NCBI RefSeq assembly: GCF_004363775.1
Contig: NZ_SNZE01000020.1
Location: 1 to 39,185, forward strand
Direction: 5' to 3'
Source: Hydromonas duriensis
GTDB lineage: Bacteria; Pseudomonadota; Gammaproteobacteria; Burkholderiales; Burkholderiaceae
DNA: 39,185 bases
In this document: piece after piece, positions 27,985 to 38,237 of the stretch
Layout of the letters: the number at the start of each line of letters is the position of its first letter
Numbering within the stretch: the stretch's first letter is position 1
Translations under genes and position numbers: made by a program
The notes under the pieces: generated by a model
What the model saw: the letters and a program-made list of their open reading frames with translations, nothing else
What the model was told of the DNA's origin: nothing
Database searches by the model: none

Positions 27985-29184
27985 ATGCTTCAAGGTAAAC
28001 ACATCGTACTCGGCATCACAGGTGGCATCGCGGCTTACAAAAGTGCACAATTGACACGTTTACTGAAAAAACGAGGGGCACGCGTGTCGGTGGTCATGAC
28101 CGAAAGCGCAAAACAATTCATTACGCCGCTGACCTTCGCCTCGTTGACAGGCGATGCTGTTTATGATGACTTATGGCAAAACCGCTCGAGTGCTGACAGC
28201 AACATCACCCACATTAATCTCACCCGCGAAGCCGATGCCATGCTCATCGCCCCATGCACGGCAAACACGATGGCAAAAATCGCTCATGGCATGGCCGACG
28301 ACTTATTGACCAATCTTGTTTTGGCTCGCGATTCTTCACGCTGCCCGCTGGCCATTGCGCCTGCCATGAATATGCAGATGTGGGCTAATCCTGCCACTCA
28401 ACGCAATTTAAAGCTGATTAAGCATGATGGCATCCATGTTTTTGGCCCCGCATCAGGCGAGCAGGCATGCGGTGAAGTTGGCGATGGTCGCATGCTTGAA
28501 GCCGCTGAGTTGGCACAAGCCATCGAATCCCTTTTTGTTACACAAAGCCTCAAAGGTAAAAAGGTTCTTATTACCGCAGGCCCAACTTTTGAAGCAATCG
28601 ACCCCGTCCGAGGGCTCACCAACCGCTCCAGTGGCAAAATGGGTTACGCCCTCGCTCATGCTGCCGCTTGCGCAGGTGCTCAAGTCACATTAGTTTCAGG
28701 CCCCACGCACCTCGACACGCCCTTCCAAGTCACGCGCGTTGATGTTGAATCCGCGCAAGGCATGCTCGATGCGTGTTTGCAATACAGTTCACAATCGGAT
28801 ATTTTCATCGCGGTAGCGGCCGTTGCTGATTGGCGCACGGCAAACGTAGCCACGCACAAAATCAAGAAACAAGATGACAATGACGTGCCCATGCTGACTT
28901 TTGTACAAAATCCTGATATTTTGCAGACCATTGCCTCACGCAACAATCCGCCTTACTGTGTTGGCTTCGCGGCAGAAACTGAACATCTCATTGAGTTTGG
29001 ACAGCGTAAACGCCTTAAAAAAGGCATCCCGCTTCTCATTGCCAACAATGGCCCCGCTGCTTTTGGAGCAGACGACAACCAAGTGGTGCTGCTCGATGAT
29101 GCGGGTATACACGAGTTACCAAAGCAAAGCAAAATCAGCTTGGCGCACACATTGGTTGCTGAAATTGCCCAACGTTTAAATTAG
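27985..29184 (+). CDS. coaBC: Phosphopantothenoylcysteine decarboxylase/synthetase
   Basis: Bifunctional flavoprotein making 4'-phosphopantetheine for coenzyme A. The N-terminal CoaC half has GITGGIAAYK, the catalytic His76 in SNITHINLTREAD, PAMNMQMW and ACGEVGDGRM. The CoaB half begins near residue 186 with VLITAGPTFEAIDPVRG and NRSSGKMGYALA. 399 residues, normal. AAGGA precedes the ATG. Confidence 0.97.
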   Translation: MLQGKHIVLGITGGIAAYKSAQLTRLLKKRGARVSVVMTESAKQFITPLTFASLTGDAVYDDLWQNRSSADSNITHINLTREADAMLIAPCTANTMAKIAHGMADDLLTNLVLARDSSRCPLAIAPAMNMQMWANPATQRNLKLIKHDGIHVFGPASGEQACGEVGDGRMLEAAELAQAIESLFVTQSLKGKKVLITAGPTFEAIDPVRGLTNRSSGKMGYALAHAAACAGAQVTLVSGPTHLDTPFQVTRVDVESAQGMLDACLQYSSQSDIFIAVAAVADWRTANVATHKIKKQDDNDVPMLTFVQNPDILQTIASRNNPPYCVGFAAETEHLIEFGQRKRLKKGIPLLIANNGPAAFGADDNQVVLLDDAGIHELPKQSKISLAHTLVAEIAQRLN

Positions 29185-29219
29185 CCCTCTGTTTATATTT
29201 TTTATATTGATAAAATACC

Positions 29220-29666
29220 ATGCACATTGACATTAAAATCCTCAACGAAAAAATCAAAGATAAACTCCCAGCTTACGCCACTTCAGGCAGTGCAGGCTTA
29301 GACTTACGCGCACTGATTGACGCACCGATTGTGCTTGAACCGAGTCAAACGGTTTTAATTCCAACAGGCATGGCCATTCATCTGAACGACCCCAATTATG
29401 CCGCCTTAATTTTGCCCCGTAGCGGCTTAGGACACAAACACGGCATCGTTTTGGGCAATTTAGTCGGCTTGATTGACTCCGATTATCAAGGTGAATTGAT
29501 GGTGTCTGCATGGAACCGCGGTCAAACGACGTTTACCATTGAGCCTTTTGAGCGCATCGCTCAGTTGGTTATCGTGCCTGTGGTACAAGCGCAATTTAAT
29601 ATCGTCGACGAATTTGGTGAATCCAATCGGGGCGTGGGCGGGTTTGGCAGTACGGGCGTGAAATAA
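29220..29666 (+). CDS. dut: dUTP diphosphatase
   Basis: Homotrimeric enzyme that hydrolyses dUTP to dUMP, keeping uracil out of DNA. Motifs are [10 protein letters not shown] (1), [11 protein letters not shown] (2), [11 protein letters not shown] (3), FERIAQLV (4) and [11 protein letters not shown] (5). 148 residues, complete. It follows coaBC by 35 bases, the common dfp-dut order. Confidence 0.97.
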   Translation: MHIDIKILNEKIKDKLPAYATSGSAGLDLRALIDAPIVLEPSQTVLIPTGMAIHLNDPNYAALILPRSGLGHKHGIVLGNLVGLIDSDYQGELMVSAWNRGQTTFTIEPFERIAQLVIVPVVQAQFNIVDEFGESNRGVGGFGSTGVK

Positions 29667-29747
29667 GCGTGTGCGCTACGGCTAAAATACCCAAATTCCC
29701 CCACTTCTGGCATTGCTGCCTCTTATTAAACTAAAAAGTTATTTGAT

Positions 29748-30884
29748 ATGAACAACTTAACTCACCGTATCGCCGTTGAGTACGAAAAACCATCGGCTTT
29801 TAATTCTTGCAGTACCGAACAGGCATGGGCTTCTGTCCCCTCAGAACCGAATGCAGTTGAGCGAGAGGAGTTAATATCTAAAATCAAAGCGCAATTAATC
29901 GAAAAAAATGCGGTTTTAGTATCGCATTACTATGTTCATCCTGATTTGCAAGATTTAGCAGAAGCAACGGGCGGCTTAGTATCCGACTCACTAGAAATGG
30001 CGCGATTTGGGCGAGACCACCCTGCGCAAACATTAGTGGTCGCAGGCGTGCGCTTTATGGGCGAATCGGCAAAAATTCTTAGTCCAGAAAAACGGGTTTT
30101 AGTCCCCGAAATGGACGCCAATTGCTCACTGGATTTAGGCTGCCCCGCTGAGGAATTTACACAATTTTGCGACGAGCACCCCGACCGCACGGTTGTGGTT
30201 TATGCCAACACCAGCGCGGCGGTAAAAGCGCGAGCAGACTGGATGGTAACCTCAAGCATTGCTTTAAAAGTTGTCGCACATCTTAAAGAACAAGGTAAAA
30301 AAATTCTCTGGGCGCCTGACCGTCATTTAGGCAGCTACATCCAACGCGAAACAGGCGCAGATATGTTGATGTGGCAAGGCGCGTGTATTGTGCATGATGA
30401 GTTTAAAGCCATTGAATTGGATGCACTAAAAAAACAATACCCTCAAGCCAAAGTTTTAGTGCATCCTGAATCCCCTGCTTCTGTGGTTAAGCTGGCCGAT
30501 GCGGTTGGCTCAACCTCGGCGATTCTCAAGGCTGCACGCGACATGAAAGCAGATACCTTCATCGTTGCGACAGACAATGGCATGATGCACAAACTACGCC
30601 AACAAAATCCTGACAAAACATTCATAGAAGCACCTACTGCGGGCCAATCTGCAACGTGCAAAAGCTGCGCACATTGCCCTTGGATGGCAATGAATGATTT
30701 ACGCAATGTGCTCAAGGTATTGGAACAAGCAGGGACAGGCTACAATGAAATTCAGATTGATGAACACATCAGGGCACGAGCCAAGTTACCGATTGACCGC
30801 ATGTTGGACTTCGCTCAACAGGTGGGCATCACCTCAAAGCCCAACGTAGACAGTGCAATCACGCAGGGCTTAGGTCCCGCATGA
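29748..30884 (+). CDS. nadA: Quinolinate synthase A
   Basis: [4Fe-4S] enzyme condensing iminoaspartate and dihydroxyacetone phosphate to quinolinate for NAD synthesis. It shows [47 protein letters not shown] and [13 protein letters not shown], which contain the cluster cysteines. 378 residues, the longer proteobacterial type. nadB and nadC are not in the window. It starts 81 bases after dut and ends at a strong terminator. Confidence 0.96.
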   Translation: MNNLTHRIAVEYEKPSAFNSCSTEQAWASVPSEPNAVEREELISKIKAQLIEKNAVLVSHYYVHPDLQDLAEATGGLVSDSLEMARFGRDHPAQTLVVAGVRFMGESAKILSPEKRVLVPEMDANCSLDLGCPAEEFTQFCDEHPDRTVVVYANTSAAVKARADWMVTSSIALKVVAHLKEQGKKILWAPDRHLGSYIQRETGADMLMWQGACIVHDEFKAIELDALKKQYPQAKVLVHPESPASVVKLADAVGSTSAILKAARDMKADTFIVATDNGMMHKLRQQNPDKTFIEAPTAGQSATCKSCAHCPWMAMNDLRNVLKVLEQAGTGYNEIQIDEHIRARAKLPIDRMLDFAQQVGITSKPNVDSAITQGLGPA

Positions 30885-30888
30885 CAAT

Positions 30889-30917
30889 AAAAAAACAGGT
30901 TAACAACCTGTTTTTTT
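30889..30917. terminator. Bidirectional intrinsic terminator (nadA / recR)
   Basis: A 13-bp stem (seven A then CAGGTT, with complement) around AAC. It fills the gap between convergent genes and ends one base before the recR stop codon. Confidence 0.92.
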
Positions 30918-30918
30918 A

Positions 30919-31518
30919 TTACATATTCGTATTTCGCCGCCCCGTCATTGCCTGCGCCAATGTACCCAAATCCACTTGCTCTAACTCACTGCCCACAGGC
31001 ACACCTTTTGCCAAACGGGTCACTCGAAGGCCTTTTTGAATCAGCTGTTCGCCAAGGTAATGCGCCGTCAGTTCGCCCTCGTTTGTAAAATGTGTGGCTA
31101 AAATCACCTCTGTGACAACCCCATCAGCAGCACGTTTAAGTAAGGCATCCATGCCAATGTCTTGGGGGCCCACGCCATCAAGCGGGTTGAGCTTGCCCAT
31201 CAACACAAAATATAAACCATTATAAGTCATGGTTTGTTCGATTAATAACTGATCCATTGGGGATTGAACCACGCACAACAAGGCCTCATTGCGCTTTGGA
31301 TTGGCGCACACTTGGCACAATGCTTGGTCGGTCAAGGTATAACATTTCTCACAATGCCGTAGATGCGTCAGAGCATCGTCAATGGCGTCGGCAAGTTGCT
31401 GCGCGCCCTCACGTTCGTTTTGCAGCAAGGTGAAGGCGAGACGCTGTGCGGATTTGGGACCTACCCCTGGCAGCACGCGCAACGCATCAATTAAATTTTG
31501 GATTCTATCTTGGCGCAT
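30919..31518 (-). CDS. recR: Recombination protein RecR
   Basis: RecFOR-pathway clamp that assists RecA loading at gaps. In order: helix-hairpin-helix [13 protein letters not shown], a C4 zinc finger (Cys56, 59, 68, 71), then a Toprim domain with LCVVQSPMD and [11 protein letters not shown]. 199 residues, complete. It lies nine bases (counting inclusively, eight between) downstream of trpA and is probably co-transcribed with it. Its common partners dnaX and ybaB are not adjacent here. Confidence 0.96.
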   Translation of the reverse strand: MRQDRIQNLIDALRVLPGVGPKSAQRLAFTLLQNEREGAQQLADAIDDALTHLRHCEKCYTLTDQALCQVCANPKRNEALLCVVQSPMDQLLIEQTMTYNGLYFVLMGKLNPLDGVGPQDIGMDALLKRAADGVVTEVILATHFTNEGELTAHYLGEQLIQKGLRVTRLAKGVPVGSELEQVDLGTLAQAMTGRRNTNM

Positions 31519-31526
31519 ATGTTGAT

Positions 31527-32330
31527 TTACGCATCCAAAACTGAACGAACATCAGCCGTCCATTCGCGAACGATGTGTTCGGCATCTTGCCCCTCATTCA
31601 CTGCGTTTTCAATTAAAGTGATTAATTTACTGCCAATCACCACGCCATCCGCCACCTCAGCCACCGCCCTCGCGCTGGCTGAGTCAGAAATCCCAAAACC
31701 AACGTTAATCGGTAAGTCGGTATGTAAACGCAGTTTCGCCACCTGCTCTTTAACTGCACCAACATCTAAATTGCCAGCACCTGTCACGCCTTTAAGTGAG
31801 ACGTAATAAATAAAACCACTCGCCACGCGTGCAGTTGAGACCATGCGCGCTTCGGCCGTTGTTGGTGCCACGAGGTAAATCACATTCAGTCCCGCATCCC
31901 TCGCTTTATTTGAAAACTCGATTGACTCTTCGGGCGGATAATCCACAACCAAGACGCCATCGACACCACTGGCAACCGCTTGTTGGATAAACGCCGTTTG
32001 CCCCATATGTTCAATTGGATTGGCATAGCCCATCAACACCACGGGAGTGCTCTTGTTTGTTGAACGAAATTCACTCACCAGTTGCAACACATCGGATATA
32101 CCCACGCCATTGGCCACGGCTCGCTCACTGGCTCGTTGGATGACAGGGCCGTCAGCCATTGGGTCTGAAAATGGCACGCCTAGCTCAATGACATCGACTC
32201 CAGCCGAAACAAGGGCATGCATCAGCTTCAAAGTCATTCTCACACTAGGGTCACCCGCTGTGATAAAAGTAACGAGATTTTTGCGATTGGACAGTTTATT
32301 CGCGGCTAATTGAGTAGATAGGCGGGTCAT
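31527..32330 (-). CDS. trpA: Tryptophan synthase alpha subunit
   Basis: Splits indole-3-glycerol phosphate to indole, which is channelled to TrpB. The catalytic Glu49 and Asp60 sit in [16 protein letters not shown], at the same positions as in the enterobacterial enzyme. FITAGDPS and the phosphate-binding GFGISD are present. 267 residues. trpB and trpF, its usual neighbours, are absent; recR follows directly. Confidence 0.96.
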   Translation of the reverse strand: MTRLSTQLAANKLSNRKNLVTFITAGDPSVRMTLKLMHALVSAGVDVIELGVPFSDPMADGPVIQRASERAVANGVGISDVLQLVSEFRSTNKSTPVVLMGYANPIEHMGQTAFIQQAVASGVDGVLVVDYPPEESIEFSNKARDAGLNVIYLVAPTTAEARMVSTARVASGFIYYVSLKGVTGAGNLDVGAVKEQVAKLRLHTDLPINVGFGISDSASARAVAEVADGVVIGSKLITLIENAVNEGQDAEHIVREWTADVRSVLDA

Positions 32331-32431
32331 GTGTTTTTCTCTTGAGTTTTAAAAACGGTAAACCGTGATTGTAACTAAAATTGAGCAGACAATGCGCTGA
32401 TAATCTATAGATGCGTGTGCTCATGCAGGGG

Positions 32432-33763
32432 CTATTTCGCTGGTTTCCATAACAAAGGTACGCCCCCCAAGACGCAAGCATCAACATTCATACCCAAACC
32501 AGCCGCATATACCAGCCTGTCTTCGCAATATACCAAAGGCAACTGTGAACGCAATATTGGGGCAATGCCTGCTTCTAGGTAAGCCTTCTTCAGACTCATG
32601 GACGGGCGTTGTGGATGCAATCGAATTCGCTCCCCACCCTGTCTGGCTTTTGTTATCAGGCCAAATTGGTGGATTTTTTCAACGTCCACACCATACTGAT
32701 GAAGCGACGATGGCAAATACGTTATCTCGCCCATGTCATCATTTTGAGCTACGTCAACTGCAATTAAATCATCTCTAAACCGAGAAATCCATATGCCATC
32801 AGGATGTTGCCAACACATATGTTGGTCAATCCGAGTGATGTTAATTTGTTTGAGCAACTCGTGCAAGGCTGAGCGGCTCGGCATGCGAACATGCATTGTG
32901 GCAAACCAATGACGTATTAAGACGCATTGCTGCTCAAAATTAAACTCTTTTAACATCAATGCATTAAGGCAAGCCAACTCCCCTATTTCAATTCGTGGTT
33001 GTTTTACATGCGGAGCCAATATCGAGTCTGCCCATTCGGTTTCACATGTCAGCTGTGTTTGAGCTGCGCCGATGTCACTCAAAATCTCAAAGCGCGTCAT
33101 TAAGTCTAAAGGAGCCTCTTTTAATTGCAAGCGCAAGGCGTTACGTGCAAAGCGTGGATTTGTATTGGATGGGTCGGTGACATGCTCAATTGACTGTTGA
33201 GTCGCATAAGCCTCAATCTGAGCCTTACTTACACTTAACCACGGACGCTGCCATGTCAAGCCATCTTTCTGAAAAGAACTAGGCATCGCCGCCAAACCAC
33301 GCGCCCCCGCACCACGATACTTCTGAAGAAGATGTGTTTCGATTTGGTCATCTTCATGTTGGGCGAGCCAAATATGAGTCACCGCGTGCTGATTTGCCAT
33401 CTCGGTTAAAGCGGCATAACGCCCTTGACGCGCCCAATCTTCAATGCTTTGGGCTTTTTGACGGGTACTCGGCTTAAGTTGCGCACAGTCAAAACAAATG
33501 CCCTGCTGTTGGCAATAATCCTGCACAAAGAGCTGCCACTCATCAGCGACTTGCTGCAAGCCATGATTGACATGGAATGCGTACAACGTTCGCCCCAGCT
33601 TTTTTGCTGCCAATTGTGCCGCATCCAATAACGCCATCGAGTCCACGCCACCGCTCACCGCAACAGCCAACCTATGTTCTACTGAAAAGTCTGTTTGCGC
33701 ACGTAATACAAGCGATAACAAAAAAGCGGTGACATCCTCACCGCTTTTTTTATTCAACGACAT
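32432..33763 (-). CDS. tilS: tRNA(Ile)-lysidine synthase
   Basis: Modifies cytidine 34 of the AUA-reading tRNA-Ile to lysidine. The PP-loop is LAVAVSGGVDSMALLD, followed by FHVNHGLQ, the substrate-binding core with QHEDDQIETHLL and GARGLAAMP, and a C-terminal domain ending in VPLLWKPAK. I take ATG 33763, one base past the accA stop, giving 443 residues. The frame stays open to 33787 inside accA. Codons 5 to 15 coincide with a terminator-like hairpin (33720-33750), which is odd. accA-tilS is a common betaproteobacterial pair. Confidence 0.95.
   Translation of the reverse strand: MSLNKKSGEDVTAFLLSLVLRAQTDFSVEHRLAVAVSGGVDSMALLDAAQLAAKKLGRTLYAFHVNHGLQQVADEWQLFVQDYCQQQGICFDCAQLKPSTRQKAQSIEDWARQGRYAALTEMANQHAVTHIWLAQHEDDQIETHLLQKYRGAGARGLAAMPSSFQKDGLTWQRPWLSVSKAQIEAYATQQSIEHVTDPSNTNPRFARNALRLQLKEAPLDLMTRFEILSDIGAAQTQLTCETEWADSILAPHVKQPRIEIGELACLNALMLKEFNFEQQCVLIRHWFATMHVRMPSRSALHELLKQINITRIDQHMCWQHPDGIWISRFRDDLIAVDVAQNDDMGEITYLPSSLHQYGVDVEKIHQFGLITKARQGGERIRLHPQRPSMSLKKAYLEAGIAPILRSQLPLVYCEDRLVYAAGLGMNVDACVLGGVPLLWKPAK
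33720..33750 (-). terminator. Intrinsic-terminator-like hairpin inside the start of tilS
   Basis: A perfect 13-bp stem (six A then GCGGTGA, with complement) around five bases, followed on the minus strand by T6. It has the quality of the genuine terminators in this window but lies within tilS codons 5-15, just after accA. It may end most accA transcripts and leave limited read-through to tilS. Confidence 0.7.
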
Positions 33764-33764
33764 A

Positions 33765-34724
33765 TTACTTTTCGGCGTATTTACCATAATCCATCAAACG
33801 GTTCATGCGCACTTCAAGTAACTCTTTAATAGACATACTTTGCGCATGTGTTAACGCATCAGCCAAAGCATTTTTCAATAACTGTGCCGTATGTTTATAA
33901 TCGCGATGTGCGCCACCGATAGGTTCTGAAACCACTTTATCTATCAAGCCAAGTTGTTTAATGCGTTGAGCAGTCAACCCCAGTGCTTCTGCCGCTTCGG
34001 GGGCTTTGTCTGCACTTTTCCAGAGAATTGATGCACAACCCTCGGGAGAAATCACCGAATAAGTCGAATATTGCATCATCAAAACAGTATCCGCCACAGC
34101 AATTGCCAAGGCGCCACCCGAACCACCCTCACCAATAATAGTGGCGATAATCGGGGTGTTTAGTCTTGCCATTTCGAATAAATTACGACCAATCGCTTCA
34201 GATTGACCGCGCTCTTCTGCGCCAATCCCTGGATAAGCACCAGGCGTATCAATAAAAGTAAAGACAGGCAACTTGAACTTTTCGGCCACTTTCATCAAAC
34301 GCAGCGCTTTGCGATAACCTTCTGGACGTGGCATGCCAAAATTACGCATGGATCGCTCTTTGGTGTCACGCCCCTTTTGATGACCGATAACCATGCAAGG
34401 TGCACCGTCAAAACGCGCCAAACCACCGACTATCGATAAATCATCCGCAAACGCACGGTCACCATGCAGCTCATGAAAATCAGTAAAAATTTCATTGATG
34501 TAATCTTGAGTATATGGCCGTTGAGGGTGACGTGCCACCTGAGAAACCTGCCATGACGAGAGCTTAGAGTAGATATCCTTGGTCAAATCATTGCTCTTTT
34601 TTTTCAATCGGCTGATTTCCTCTGAAATATCGACCGCTGAATCACTCTGTACCAAGCGCAACTCTTCAATCTTGCCCTCTAATTCGGCAATTGATTGTTC
34701 AAAATCTAAAAAGGTAGGTCGCAC
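33765..34724 (-). CDS. accA: Acetyl-CoA carboxylase carboxyltransferase subunit alpha
   Basis: Alpha half of the carboxyltransferase that makes malonyl-CoA, the first step of fatty acid synthesis. It begins [20 protein letters not shown] and contains [31 protein letters not shown] and [13 protein letters not shown]. 319 residues. The start codon is GTG at 34724 with AAGGAG in good register; an ATG two bases further upstream is out of frame. accD and the biotin subunits are not in the window. Confidence 0.97.
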   Translation of the reverse strand: MRPTFLDFEQSIAELEGKIEELRLVQSDSAVDISEEISRLKKKSNDLTKDIYSKLSSWQVSQVARHPQRPYTQDYINEIFTDFHELHGDRAFADDLSIVGGLARFDGAPCMVIGHQKGRDTKERSMRNFGMPRPEGYRKALRLMKVAEKFKLPVFTFIDTPGAYPGIGAEERGQSEAIGRNLFEMARLNTPIIATIIGEGGSGGALAIAVADTVLMMQYSTYSVISPEGCASILWKSADKAPEAAEALGLTAQRIKQLGLIDKVVSEPIGGAHRDYKHTAQLLKNALADALTHAQSMSIKELLEVRMNRLMDYGKYAEK

Positions 34725-34860
34725 ATTTACTCCTTATTAACAACTGTTTCATAAGCACATTGTAATGACTTATGACGTGATGCGGACATTTTAACAAATG
34801 CCAAACATTTAAACCAGCGAACGCCCGTGCATTTCTACTGGATTTTTTAGTAAGACAAGC

Positions 34861-35403
34861 TTAACTTTTACTTTGAGCTTGCAATTTATTTCGTAAAAAC
34901 AAGGTGATGGCGAAAAAACAAACCACACCGCCTAGTACCTTGGTCAAAAATTCAACGCTGAAAAAAAGCCATTGCATCGGCAAACCAAAAGCAATCAAAG
35001 GAAAAACCAACGAGTCAACTGCCGCGCTGAGTATATTTGAACCATTAACGCGCTGCCAATGACTGTGTTCACGCAGCACATGATAAACCAAAAAATCAAC
35101 CATACCCGCAGAAGCAAATGCGGCAAATGAAGCCAATGCGACTTGGCCAGCATTGCGATTAATTAAAAAACTAATCACAGAACCCAGTAAAATCAATGTG
35201 GGCATTTTCCAAAATAGCCCTGTATGCTCCCATGCATCATGTAATTTGTCACGAATGGCCATATCAAAACCAATCATGAAAAAACAAATCACACCATCAA
35301 TGATAAGCAATTGATGCATGTCATCACCTTGCATGAAAAAAGCAAAAGCCAAATTCGCGAATACCACTGTCAGTAAGTACAATACGCTGAATAAATTAAT
35401 CAT
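34861..35403 (-). CDS. VUT-family (YhhQ-like) membrane transporter
   Basis: 180-residue protein with about six hydrophobic helices, resembling the VUT/YhhQ group that takes up queuosine precursors. Typical elements are FDMAIRDKLHDAWE, the helix with ASAGMVDFLVYHVLRE, and NGSNILSAAVDSLVFPLIAFG. The start is ATG 35403 with AAGGGA upstream; the frame can be extended to a TTG at 35421. The 5' region (35404-35619) holds TTGACA and AT-rich stretches but no recognisable preQ1 riboswitch. The exact substrate is inferred from family only. Confidence 0.8.
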   Translation of the reverse strand: MINLFSVLYLLTVVFANLAFAFFMQGDDMHQLLIIDGVICFFMIGFDMAIRDKLHDAWEHTGLFWKMPTLILLGSVISFLINRNAGQVALASFAAFASAGMVDFLVYHVLREHSHWQRVNGSNILSAAVDSLVFPLIAFGLPMQWLFFSVEFLTKVLGGVVCFFAITLFLRNKLQAQSKS

Positions 35404-35619
35404 AAAATCCCTTTTTTTCAACCGTCGGCGAGAGCCAAAGCTGTTTTATAAATACAGTGCACGTTAGAATTGAAAACAGTTCAAACCAACTTAATACAAC
35501 GACCATCATGTGACGCACCGAAAAACACATGAATAAAATTTTTTAAAAACAATAAGTTAAAGACCAAAGCTTATGTCAAAACTTAACTTCAATAACGCAT
35601 TCATCAATACCAAAAAACA

Positions 35620-36693
35620 TTAATAAACAATGGGTTCAGATGAAATTTTAATATTAAACTTTAAAAAAACCGCCTCTTGAATACGCCGAGCCAATGCCAT
35701 CAATTGCAAACCTGTGCCGCCACCGTGATGAACCAAAACCAGAGCTTGTTTGTCATACACACCCACAGCCCCATCACGCAACCCCTTGAAACCCGATTGC
35801 TCAATCAACCAACCTGCTGCCACCTTAACCAAATGTTCAGTTTGAGGATAATTGGGGATATTGGGATATTGCAATTTAAGCTGTTCAAGCTGCTTTAAAT
35901 CAATCACAGGGTTTTTAAAAAAACTACCCGCATTGCCCAAGGTCTTAGGGTCGGGTAGTTTACTGCGCCGAATGGCAATAATCGCATTCGCCACATCAAC
36001 AGCTGTTATGGGTTCACCAGCGAGCATTTCTTTTAATTTTGCGGCCACATCCCCATAGCTTATTTTCGGCTGCCATAGCGAAGCATCTTTCAACAACTTG
36101 AATCGAACCTCAGTAATGATGTAACGAGACTGTGGGTGTCCGTCAACCTCTAACCACGGCTGCTTAAAGACACTATCTCGGTACGTAAACTGGCATTCAT
36201 CGTGTTTTAAAACCACCCATGTTTGGGCTTGTCTATCCCAAGCCTTTACCGACTCCAATACGTCTTTAACTTCTACTCCATACGCGCCAATATTTTGAAC
36301 TGGGCTCGCACCAACAGAACCTGGAATTAAAGCCAAGTTTTCCAATCCCATCCAGCCATTTTCCACACTCTGCATGACCCAGTCATGCCACACCTCTCCA
36401 GCCGCCACAGAAACGATAATGTGAGTGTCATTTTCATCCACAACCGTCACACCACGTTGCTGTAAATGCAAGACCGTACCCGTGATGTCACGCGTCAGGA
36501 CAAGGTTGCTCCCCCCTCCCAGCACAAAACAGTCGCTACGCGACTTGATGGTATCGTGCGCCATCAACCAAGCTGATAACACTTCGTCTGACGTAATCGG
36601 TACATAATTCGCAGCAGACACAGAGAAGCCCATGGTATTTAAATGGGTTAAATCAAAATGATGTTGCACGGTGTAAAGGGTCATGTGTTTCAA
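35620..36693 (-). CDS. murB: UDP-N-acetylenolpyruvoylglucosamine reductase
   Basis: FAD enzyme completing UDP-N-acetylmuramate for peptidoglycan. The FAD domain shows LGGGSNLVL and [18 protein letters not shown]. The catalytic serine lies in [12 protein letters not shown]. The C-terminus has [20 protein letters not shown], typical of the longer type I (E. coli-like) enzyme. 357 residues; Met4 (36684) is an alternative start. Divergent from yajQ. Confidence 0.96.
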   Translation of the reverse strand: MKHMTLYTVQHHFDLTHLNTMGFSVSAANYVPITSDEVLSAWLMAHDTIKSRSDCFVLGGGSNLVLTRDITGTVLHLQQRGVTVVDENDTHIIVSVAAGEVWHDWVMQSVENGWMGLENLALIPGSVGASPVQNIGAYGVEVKDVLESVKAWDRQAQTWVVLKHDECQFTYRDSVFKQPWLEVDGHPQSRYIITEVRFKLLKDASLWQPKISYGDVAAKLKEMLAGEPITAVDVANAIIAIRRSKLPDPKTLGNAGSFFKNPVIDLKQLEQLKLQYPNIPNYPQTEHLVKVAAGWLIEQSGFKGLRDGAVGVYDKQALVLVHHGGGTGLQLMALARRIQEAVFLKFNIKISSEPIVY

Positions 36694-36717
36694 GCTGTCA
36701 AATTCAAATGGCTTCGC

Positions 36718-36738
36718 ATTATACCAATCGGGTATAAT
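36718..36738. promoter_or_regulatory. Overlapping divergent promoters of murB and yajQ
   Basis: ATTATACC and GGTATAAT form an inverted repeat with a five-base centre, so each strand carries TATAAT. On the minus strand it is part of TGGTATAAT, a perfect extended -10 for murB. On the plus strand the -10 at 36733-36738 is 53 bases before yajQ. The two promoters overlap and would compete for polymerase. Confidence 0.6.
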
Positions 36739-36790
36739 TCAACCATGTTTTTTTACGATTAGATTACATTTATTTTACTTAGAGGATGTT

Positions 36791-37276
36791 ATGCCATCAT
36801 TTGATACAGTTCTAAAAGCCGATGCAGTCGAATTACGCAATGCCATTGACCAAACCAATAAAGAAATCACAGGCCGTTTTGATTTCAAAGGCTCAGGCGC
36901 AAAAGTTGAGTTGAAAGAGTTTGATATCACCTTGTTTGCCGACTCGGAATTTCAGCGCGAACAGGTTTTAGATGTTTTGCGCAATAAATGCACAAAACGC
37001 AATGTTGACCCCAAGTTTCTAGTCGAAGAAAAAGTTGAAAAAGTCTCGGGCGACAAAGTTAAACAACTCATTAAGGTCAAAAACGGGGTCGCACAAGAAG
37101 ATGCTAAAAAAATTGTGAAACTAATTAAAGACAGCAAAATAAAGGTTCAAGCCTCCATCCAAGGCGATGCAGTTCGCGTTTCAGGCGCCAAACGAGACGA
37201 TTTGCAAGCAACCATGGCTTTATTGCGTAAAGACATGAGCGAATTGCCTCTCACATTTGATAATTTTCGCGATTAA
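36791..37276 (+). CDS. yajQ: YajQ-family nucleotide-binding protein
   Basis: 161-residue protein of the YajQ/UPF0234 family: two ferredoxin-like domains, reported in some bacteria to bind cyclic di-GMP or nucleotides. Landmarks are [30 protein letters not shown] and the C-terminal [12 protein letters not shown] with [16 protein letters not shown] precedes ATG 36791. A longer frame upstream runs through the promoter region and is not used. Confidence 0.96.
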   Translation: MPSFDTVLKADAVELRNAIDQTNKEITGRFDFKGSGAKVELKEFDITLFADSEFQREQVLDVLRNKCTKRNVDPKFLVEEKVEKVSGDKVKQLIKVKNGVAQEDAKKIVKLIKDSKIKVQASIQGDAVRVSGAKRDDLQATMALLRKDMSELPLTFDNFRD

Positions 37277-37297
37277 TTTAACTTAACGTTAAACATG

Positions 37298-37326
37298 AAA
37301 AAAGGCGCGGTAAACGCGCCTTTTTT
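37298..37326. terminator. Bidirectional intrinsic terminator (yajQ / M48 protease)
   Basis: A 12-bp stem (A6 then GGCGCG, with complement) around GTAAA, between convergent genes. Confidence 0.92.
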
Positions 37327-37343
37327 ATTTCACATCCATAGAC

Positions 37344-38087
37344 TTACTTCGCCAACTCTTTACGAAGTATGTCCGCACGTTTTTGTGAGGATGGATGGCT
37401 CGACATCAAACCACCACTGCTGCCTAAAGACGCCAGTTTTTCTAAAGATGATATAGCCGCCTGCGGATTTACTGATTTAGAGCGCATTAAATTCAAGCCG
37501 TACATATCAGCTGATTTTTCATCCGCCTGAGAAAACTGTGCGTCGAGTACTTTACTCATCAAACCACTTAAATCACTATCCGCCAATTGACCAACAGTCC
37601 CACCAGCTGAAGAAGCACCTTTGATCGCTGCCGAAGTTAATAATGCTTTAGTTAACTGTGATTTACTGTGTCCCAACTTAACATGACCAATTTCATGTCC
37701 CAAAACAAAACGAACCTCATCGTCCGTCATCATATCCAACAAGCCACTGTTGATTCGCACTGTACCATCCGCCATCGCAAAAGCATTGACCTCTTTATCG
37801 TTGTACACTTTAAAATTCAAAGTTAAACCATCGGTACGCTCCCAGCCTTTAATCAGTTTAGACAAACGTTTACCGTAAGCACTGCTAGGGGCCGCAATAC
37901 TGTTTTGTTTATCATAAGCCAAAGCCATTTGCGAAGCATATGCCTTTACATCTGCATCCGACAACGTCGCCGCACTAGCAACATCAGAGACCGCCTCAAA
38001 TGCTTTGCCAAAATCAAATGCAAAACTAGGCGTTGCCGACAATAAAGCCAAACCTAAAATAGCTGTGGATACATATTTTTTTGACAC
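37344..38087 (-). CDS. Periplasmic M48-family metalloprotease
   Basis: Zinc protease resembling LoiP/YcaL, which act in envelope quality control. The zinc site is LGHEIGHVKLGH with a downstream glutamate in DEKSADMYG. A signal peptide ends in SFA before FDFGKAF. I prefer a GTG start at 38087, with GGGAG correctly spaced, since it gives a clean signal peptide (247 residues). An ATG at 38147 would add 20 hydrophobic residues. The lipobox typical of LoiP is absent, so the mature protein is probably soluble. Confidence 0.88.
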   Translation of the reverse strand: MSKKYVSTAILGLALLSATPSFAFDFGKAFEAVSDVASAATLSDADVKAYASQMALAYDKQNSIAAPSSAYGKRLSKLIKGWERTDGLTLNFKVYNDKEVNAFAMADGTVRINSGLLDMMTDDEVRFVLGHEIGHVKLGHSKSQLTKALLTSAAIKGASSAGGTVGQLADSDLSGLMSKVLDAQFSQADEKSADMYGLNLMRSKSVNPQAAISSLEKLASLGSSGGLMSSHPSSQKRADILRKELAK

Positions 38088-38186
38088 AATACCACTCCCA
38101 ATAAAAATTAAATAAAAGAATAAGCCGAAGACTGTGAATCGTATCATAAAGAAAAAAGCAAAAGGCGGTTTTCATATGCTTATAAA

Positions 38187-38215
38187 ATCAAAAGCACCTT
38201 AACGGTGCTTTTGAT
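38187..38215 (-). terminator. Intrinsic terminator after dsbB
   Basis: ATCAAAAGCACC and its complement around five bases, followed on the minus strand by a T-rich tail. It separates dsbB from the M48 gene. Confidence 0.82.
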
Positions 38216-38237
38216 TGACAAGAATAAATTATATTTT

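Noticed and set aside
35404-35619. preQ1 riboswitch before the VUT-family gene
   Set aside because: Expected for some transporters of this family, but no matching aptamer sequence or pseudoknot could be found by eye.
38088-38147. ATG 38147 as the start of the M48 protease
   Set aside because: It would add 20 hydrophobic residues before an already complete signal peptide; GTG 38087 has a well-placed GGGAG. Not excluded.
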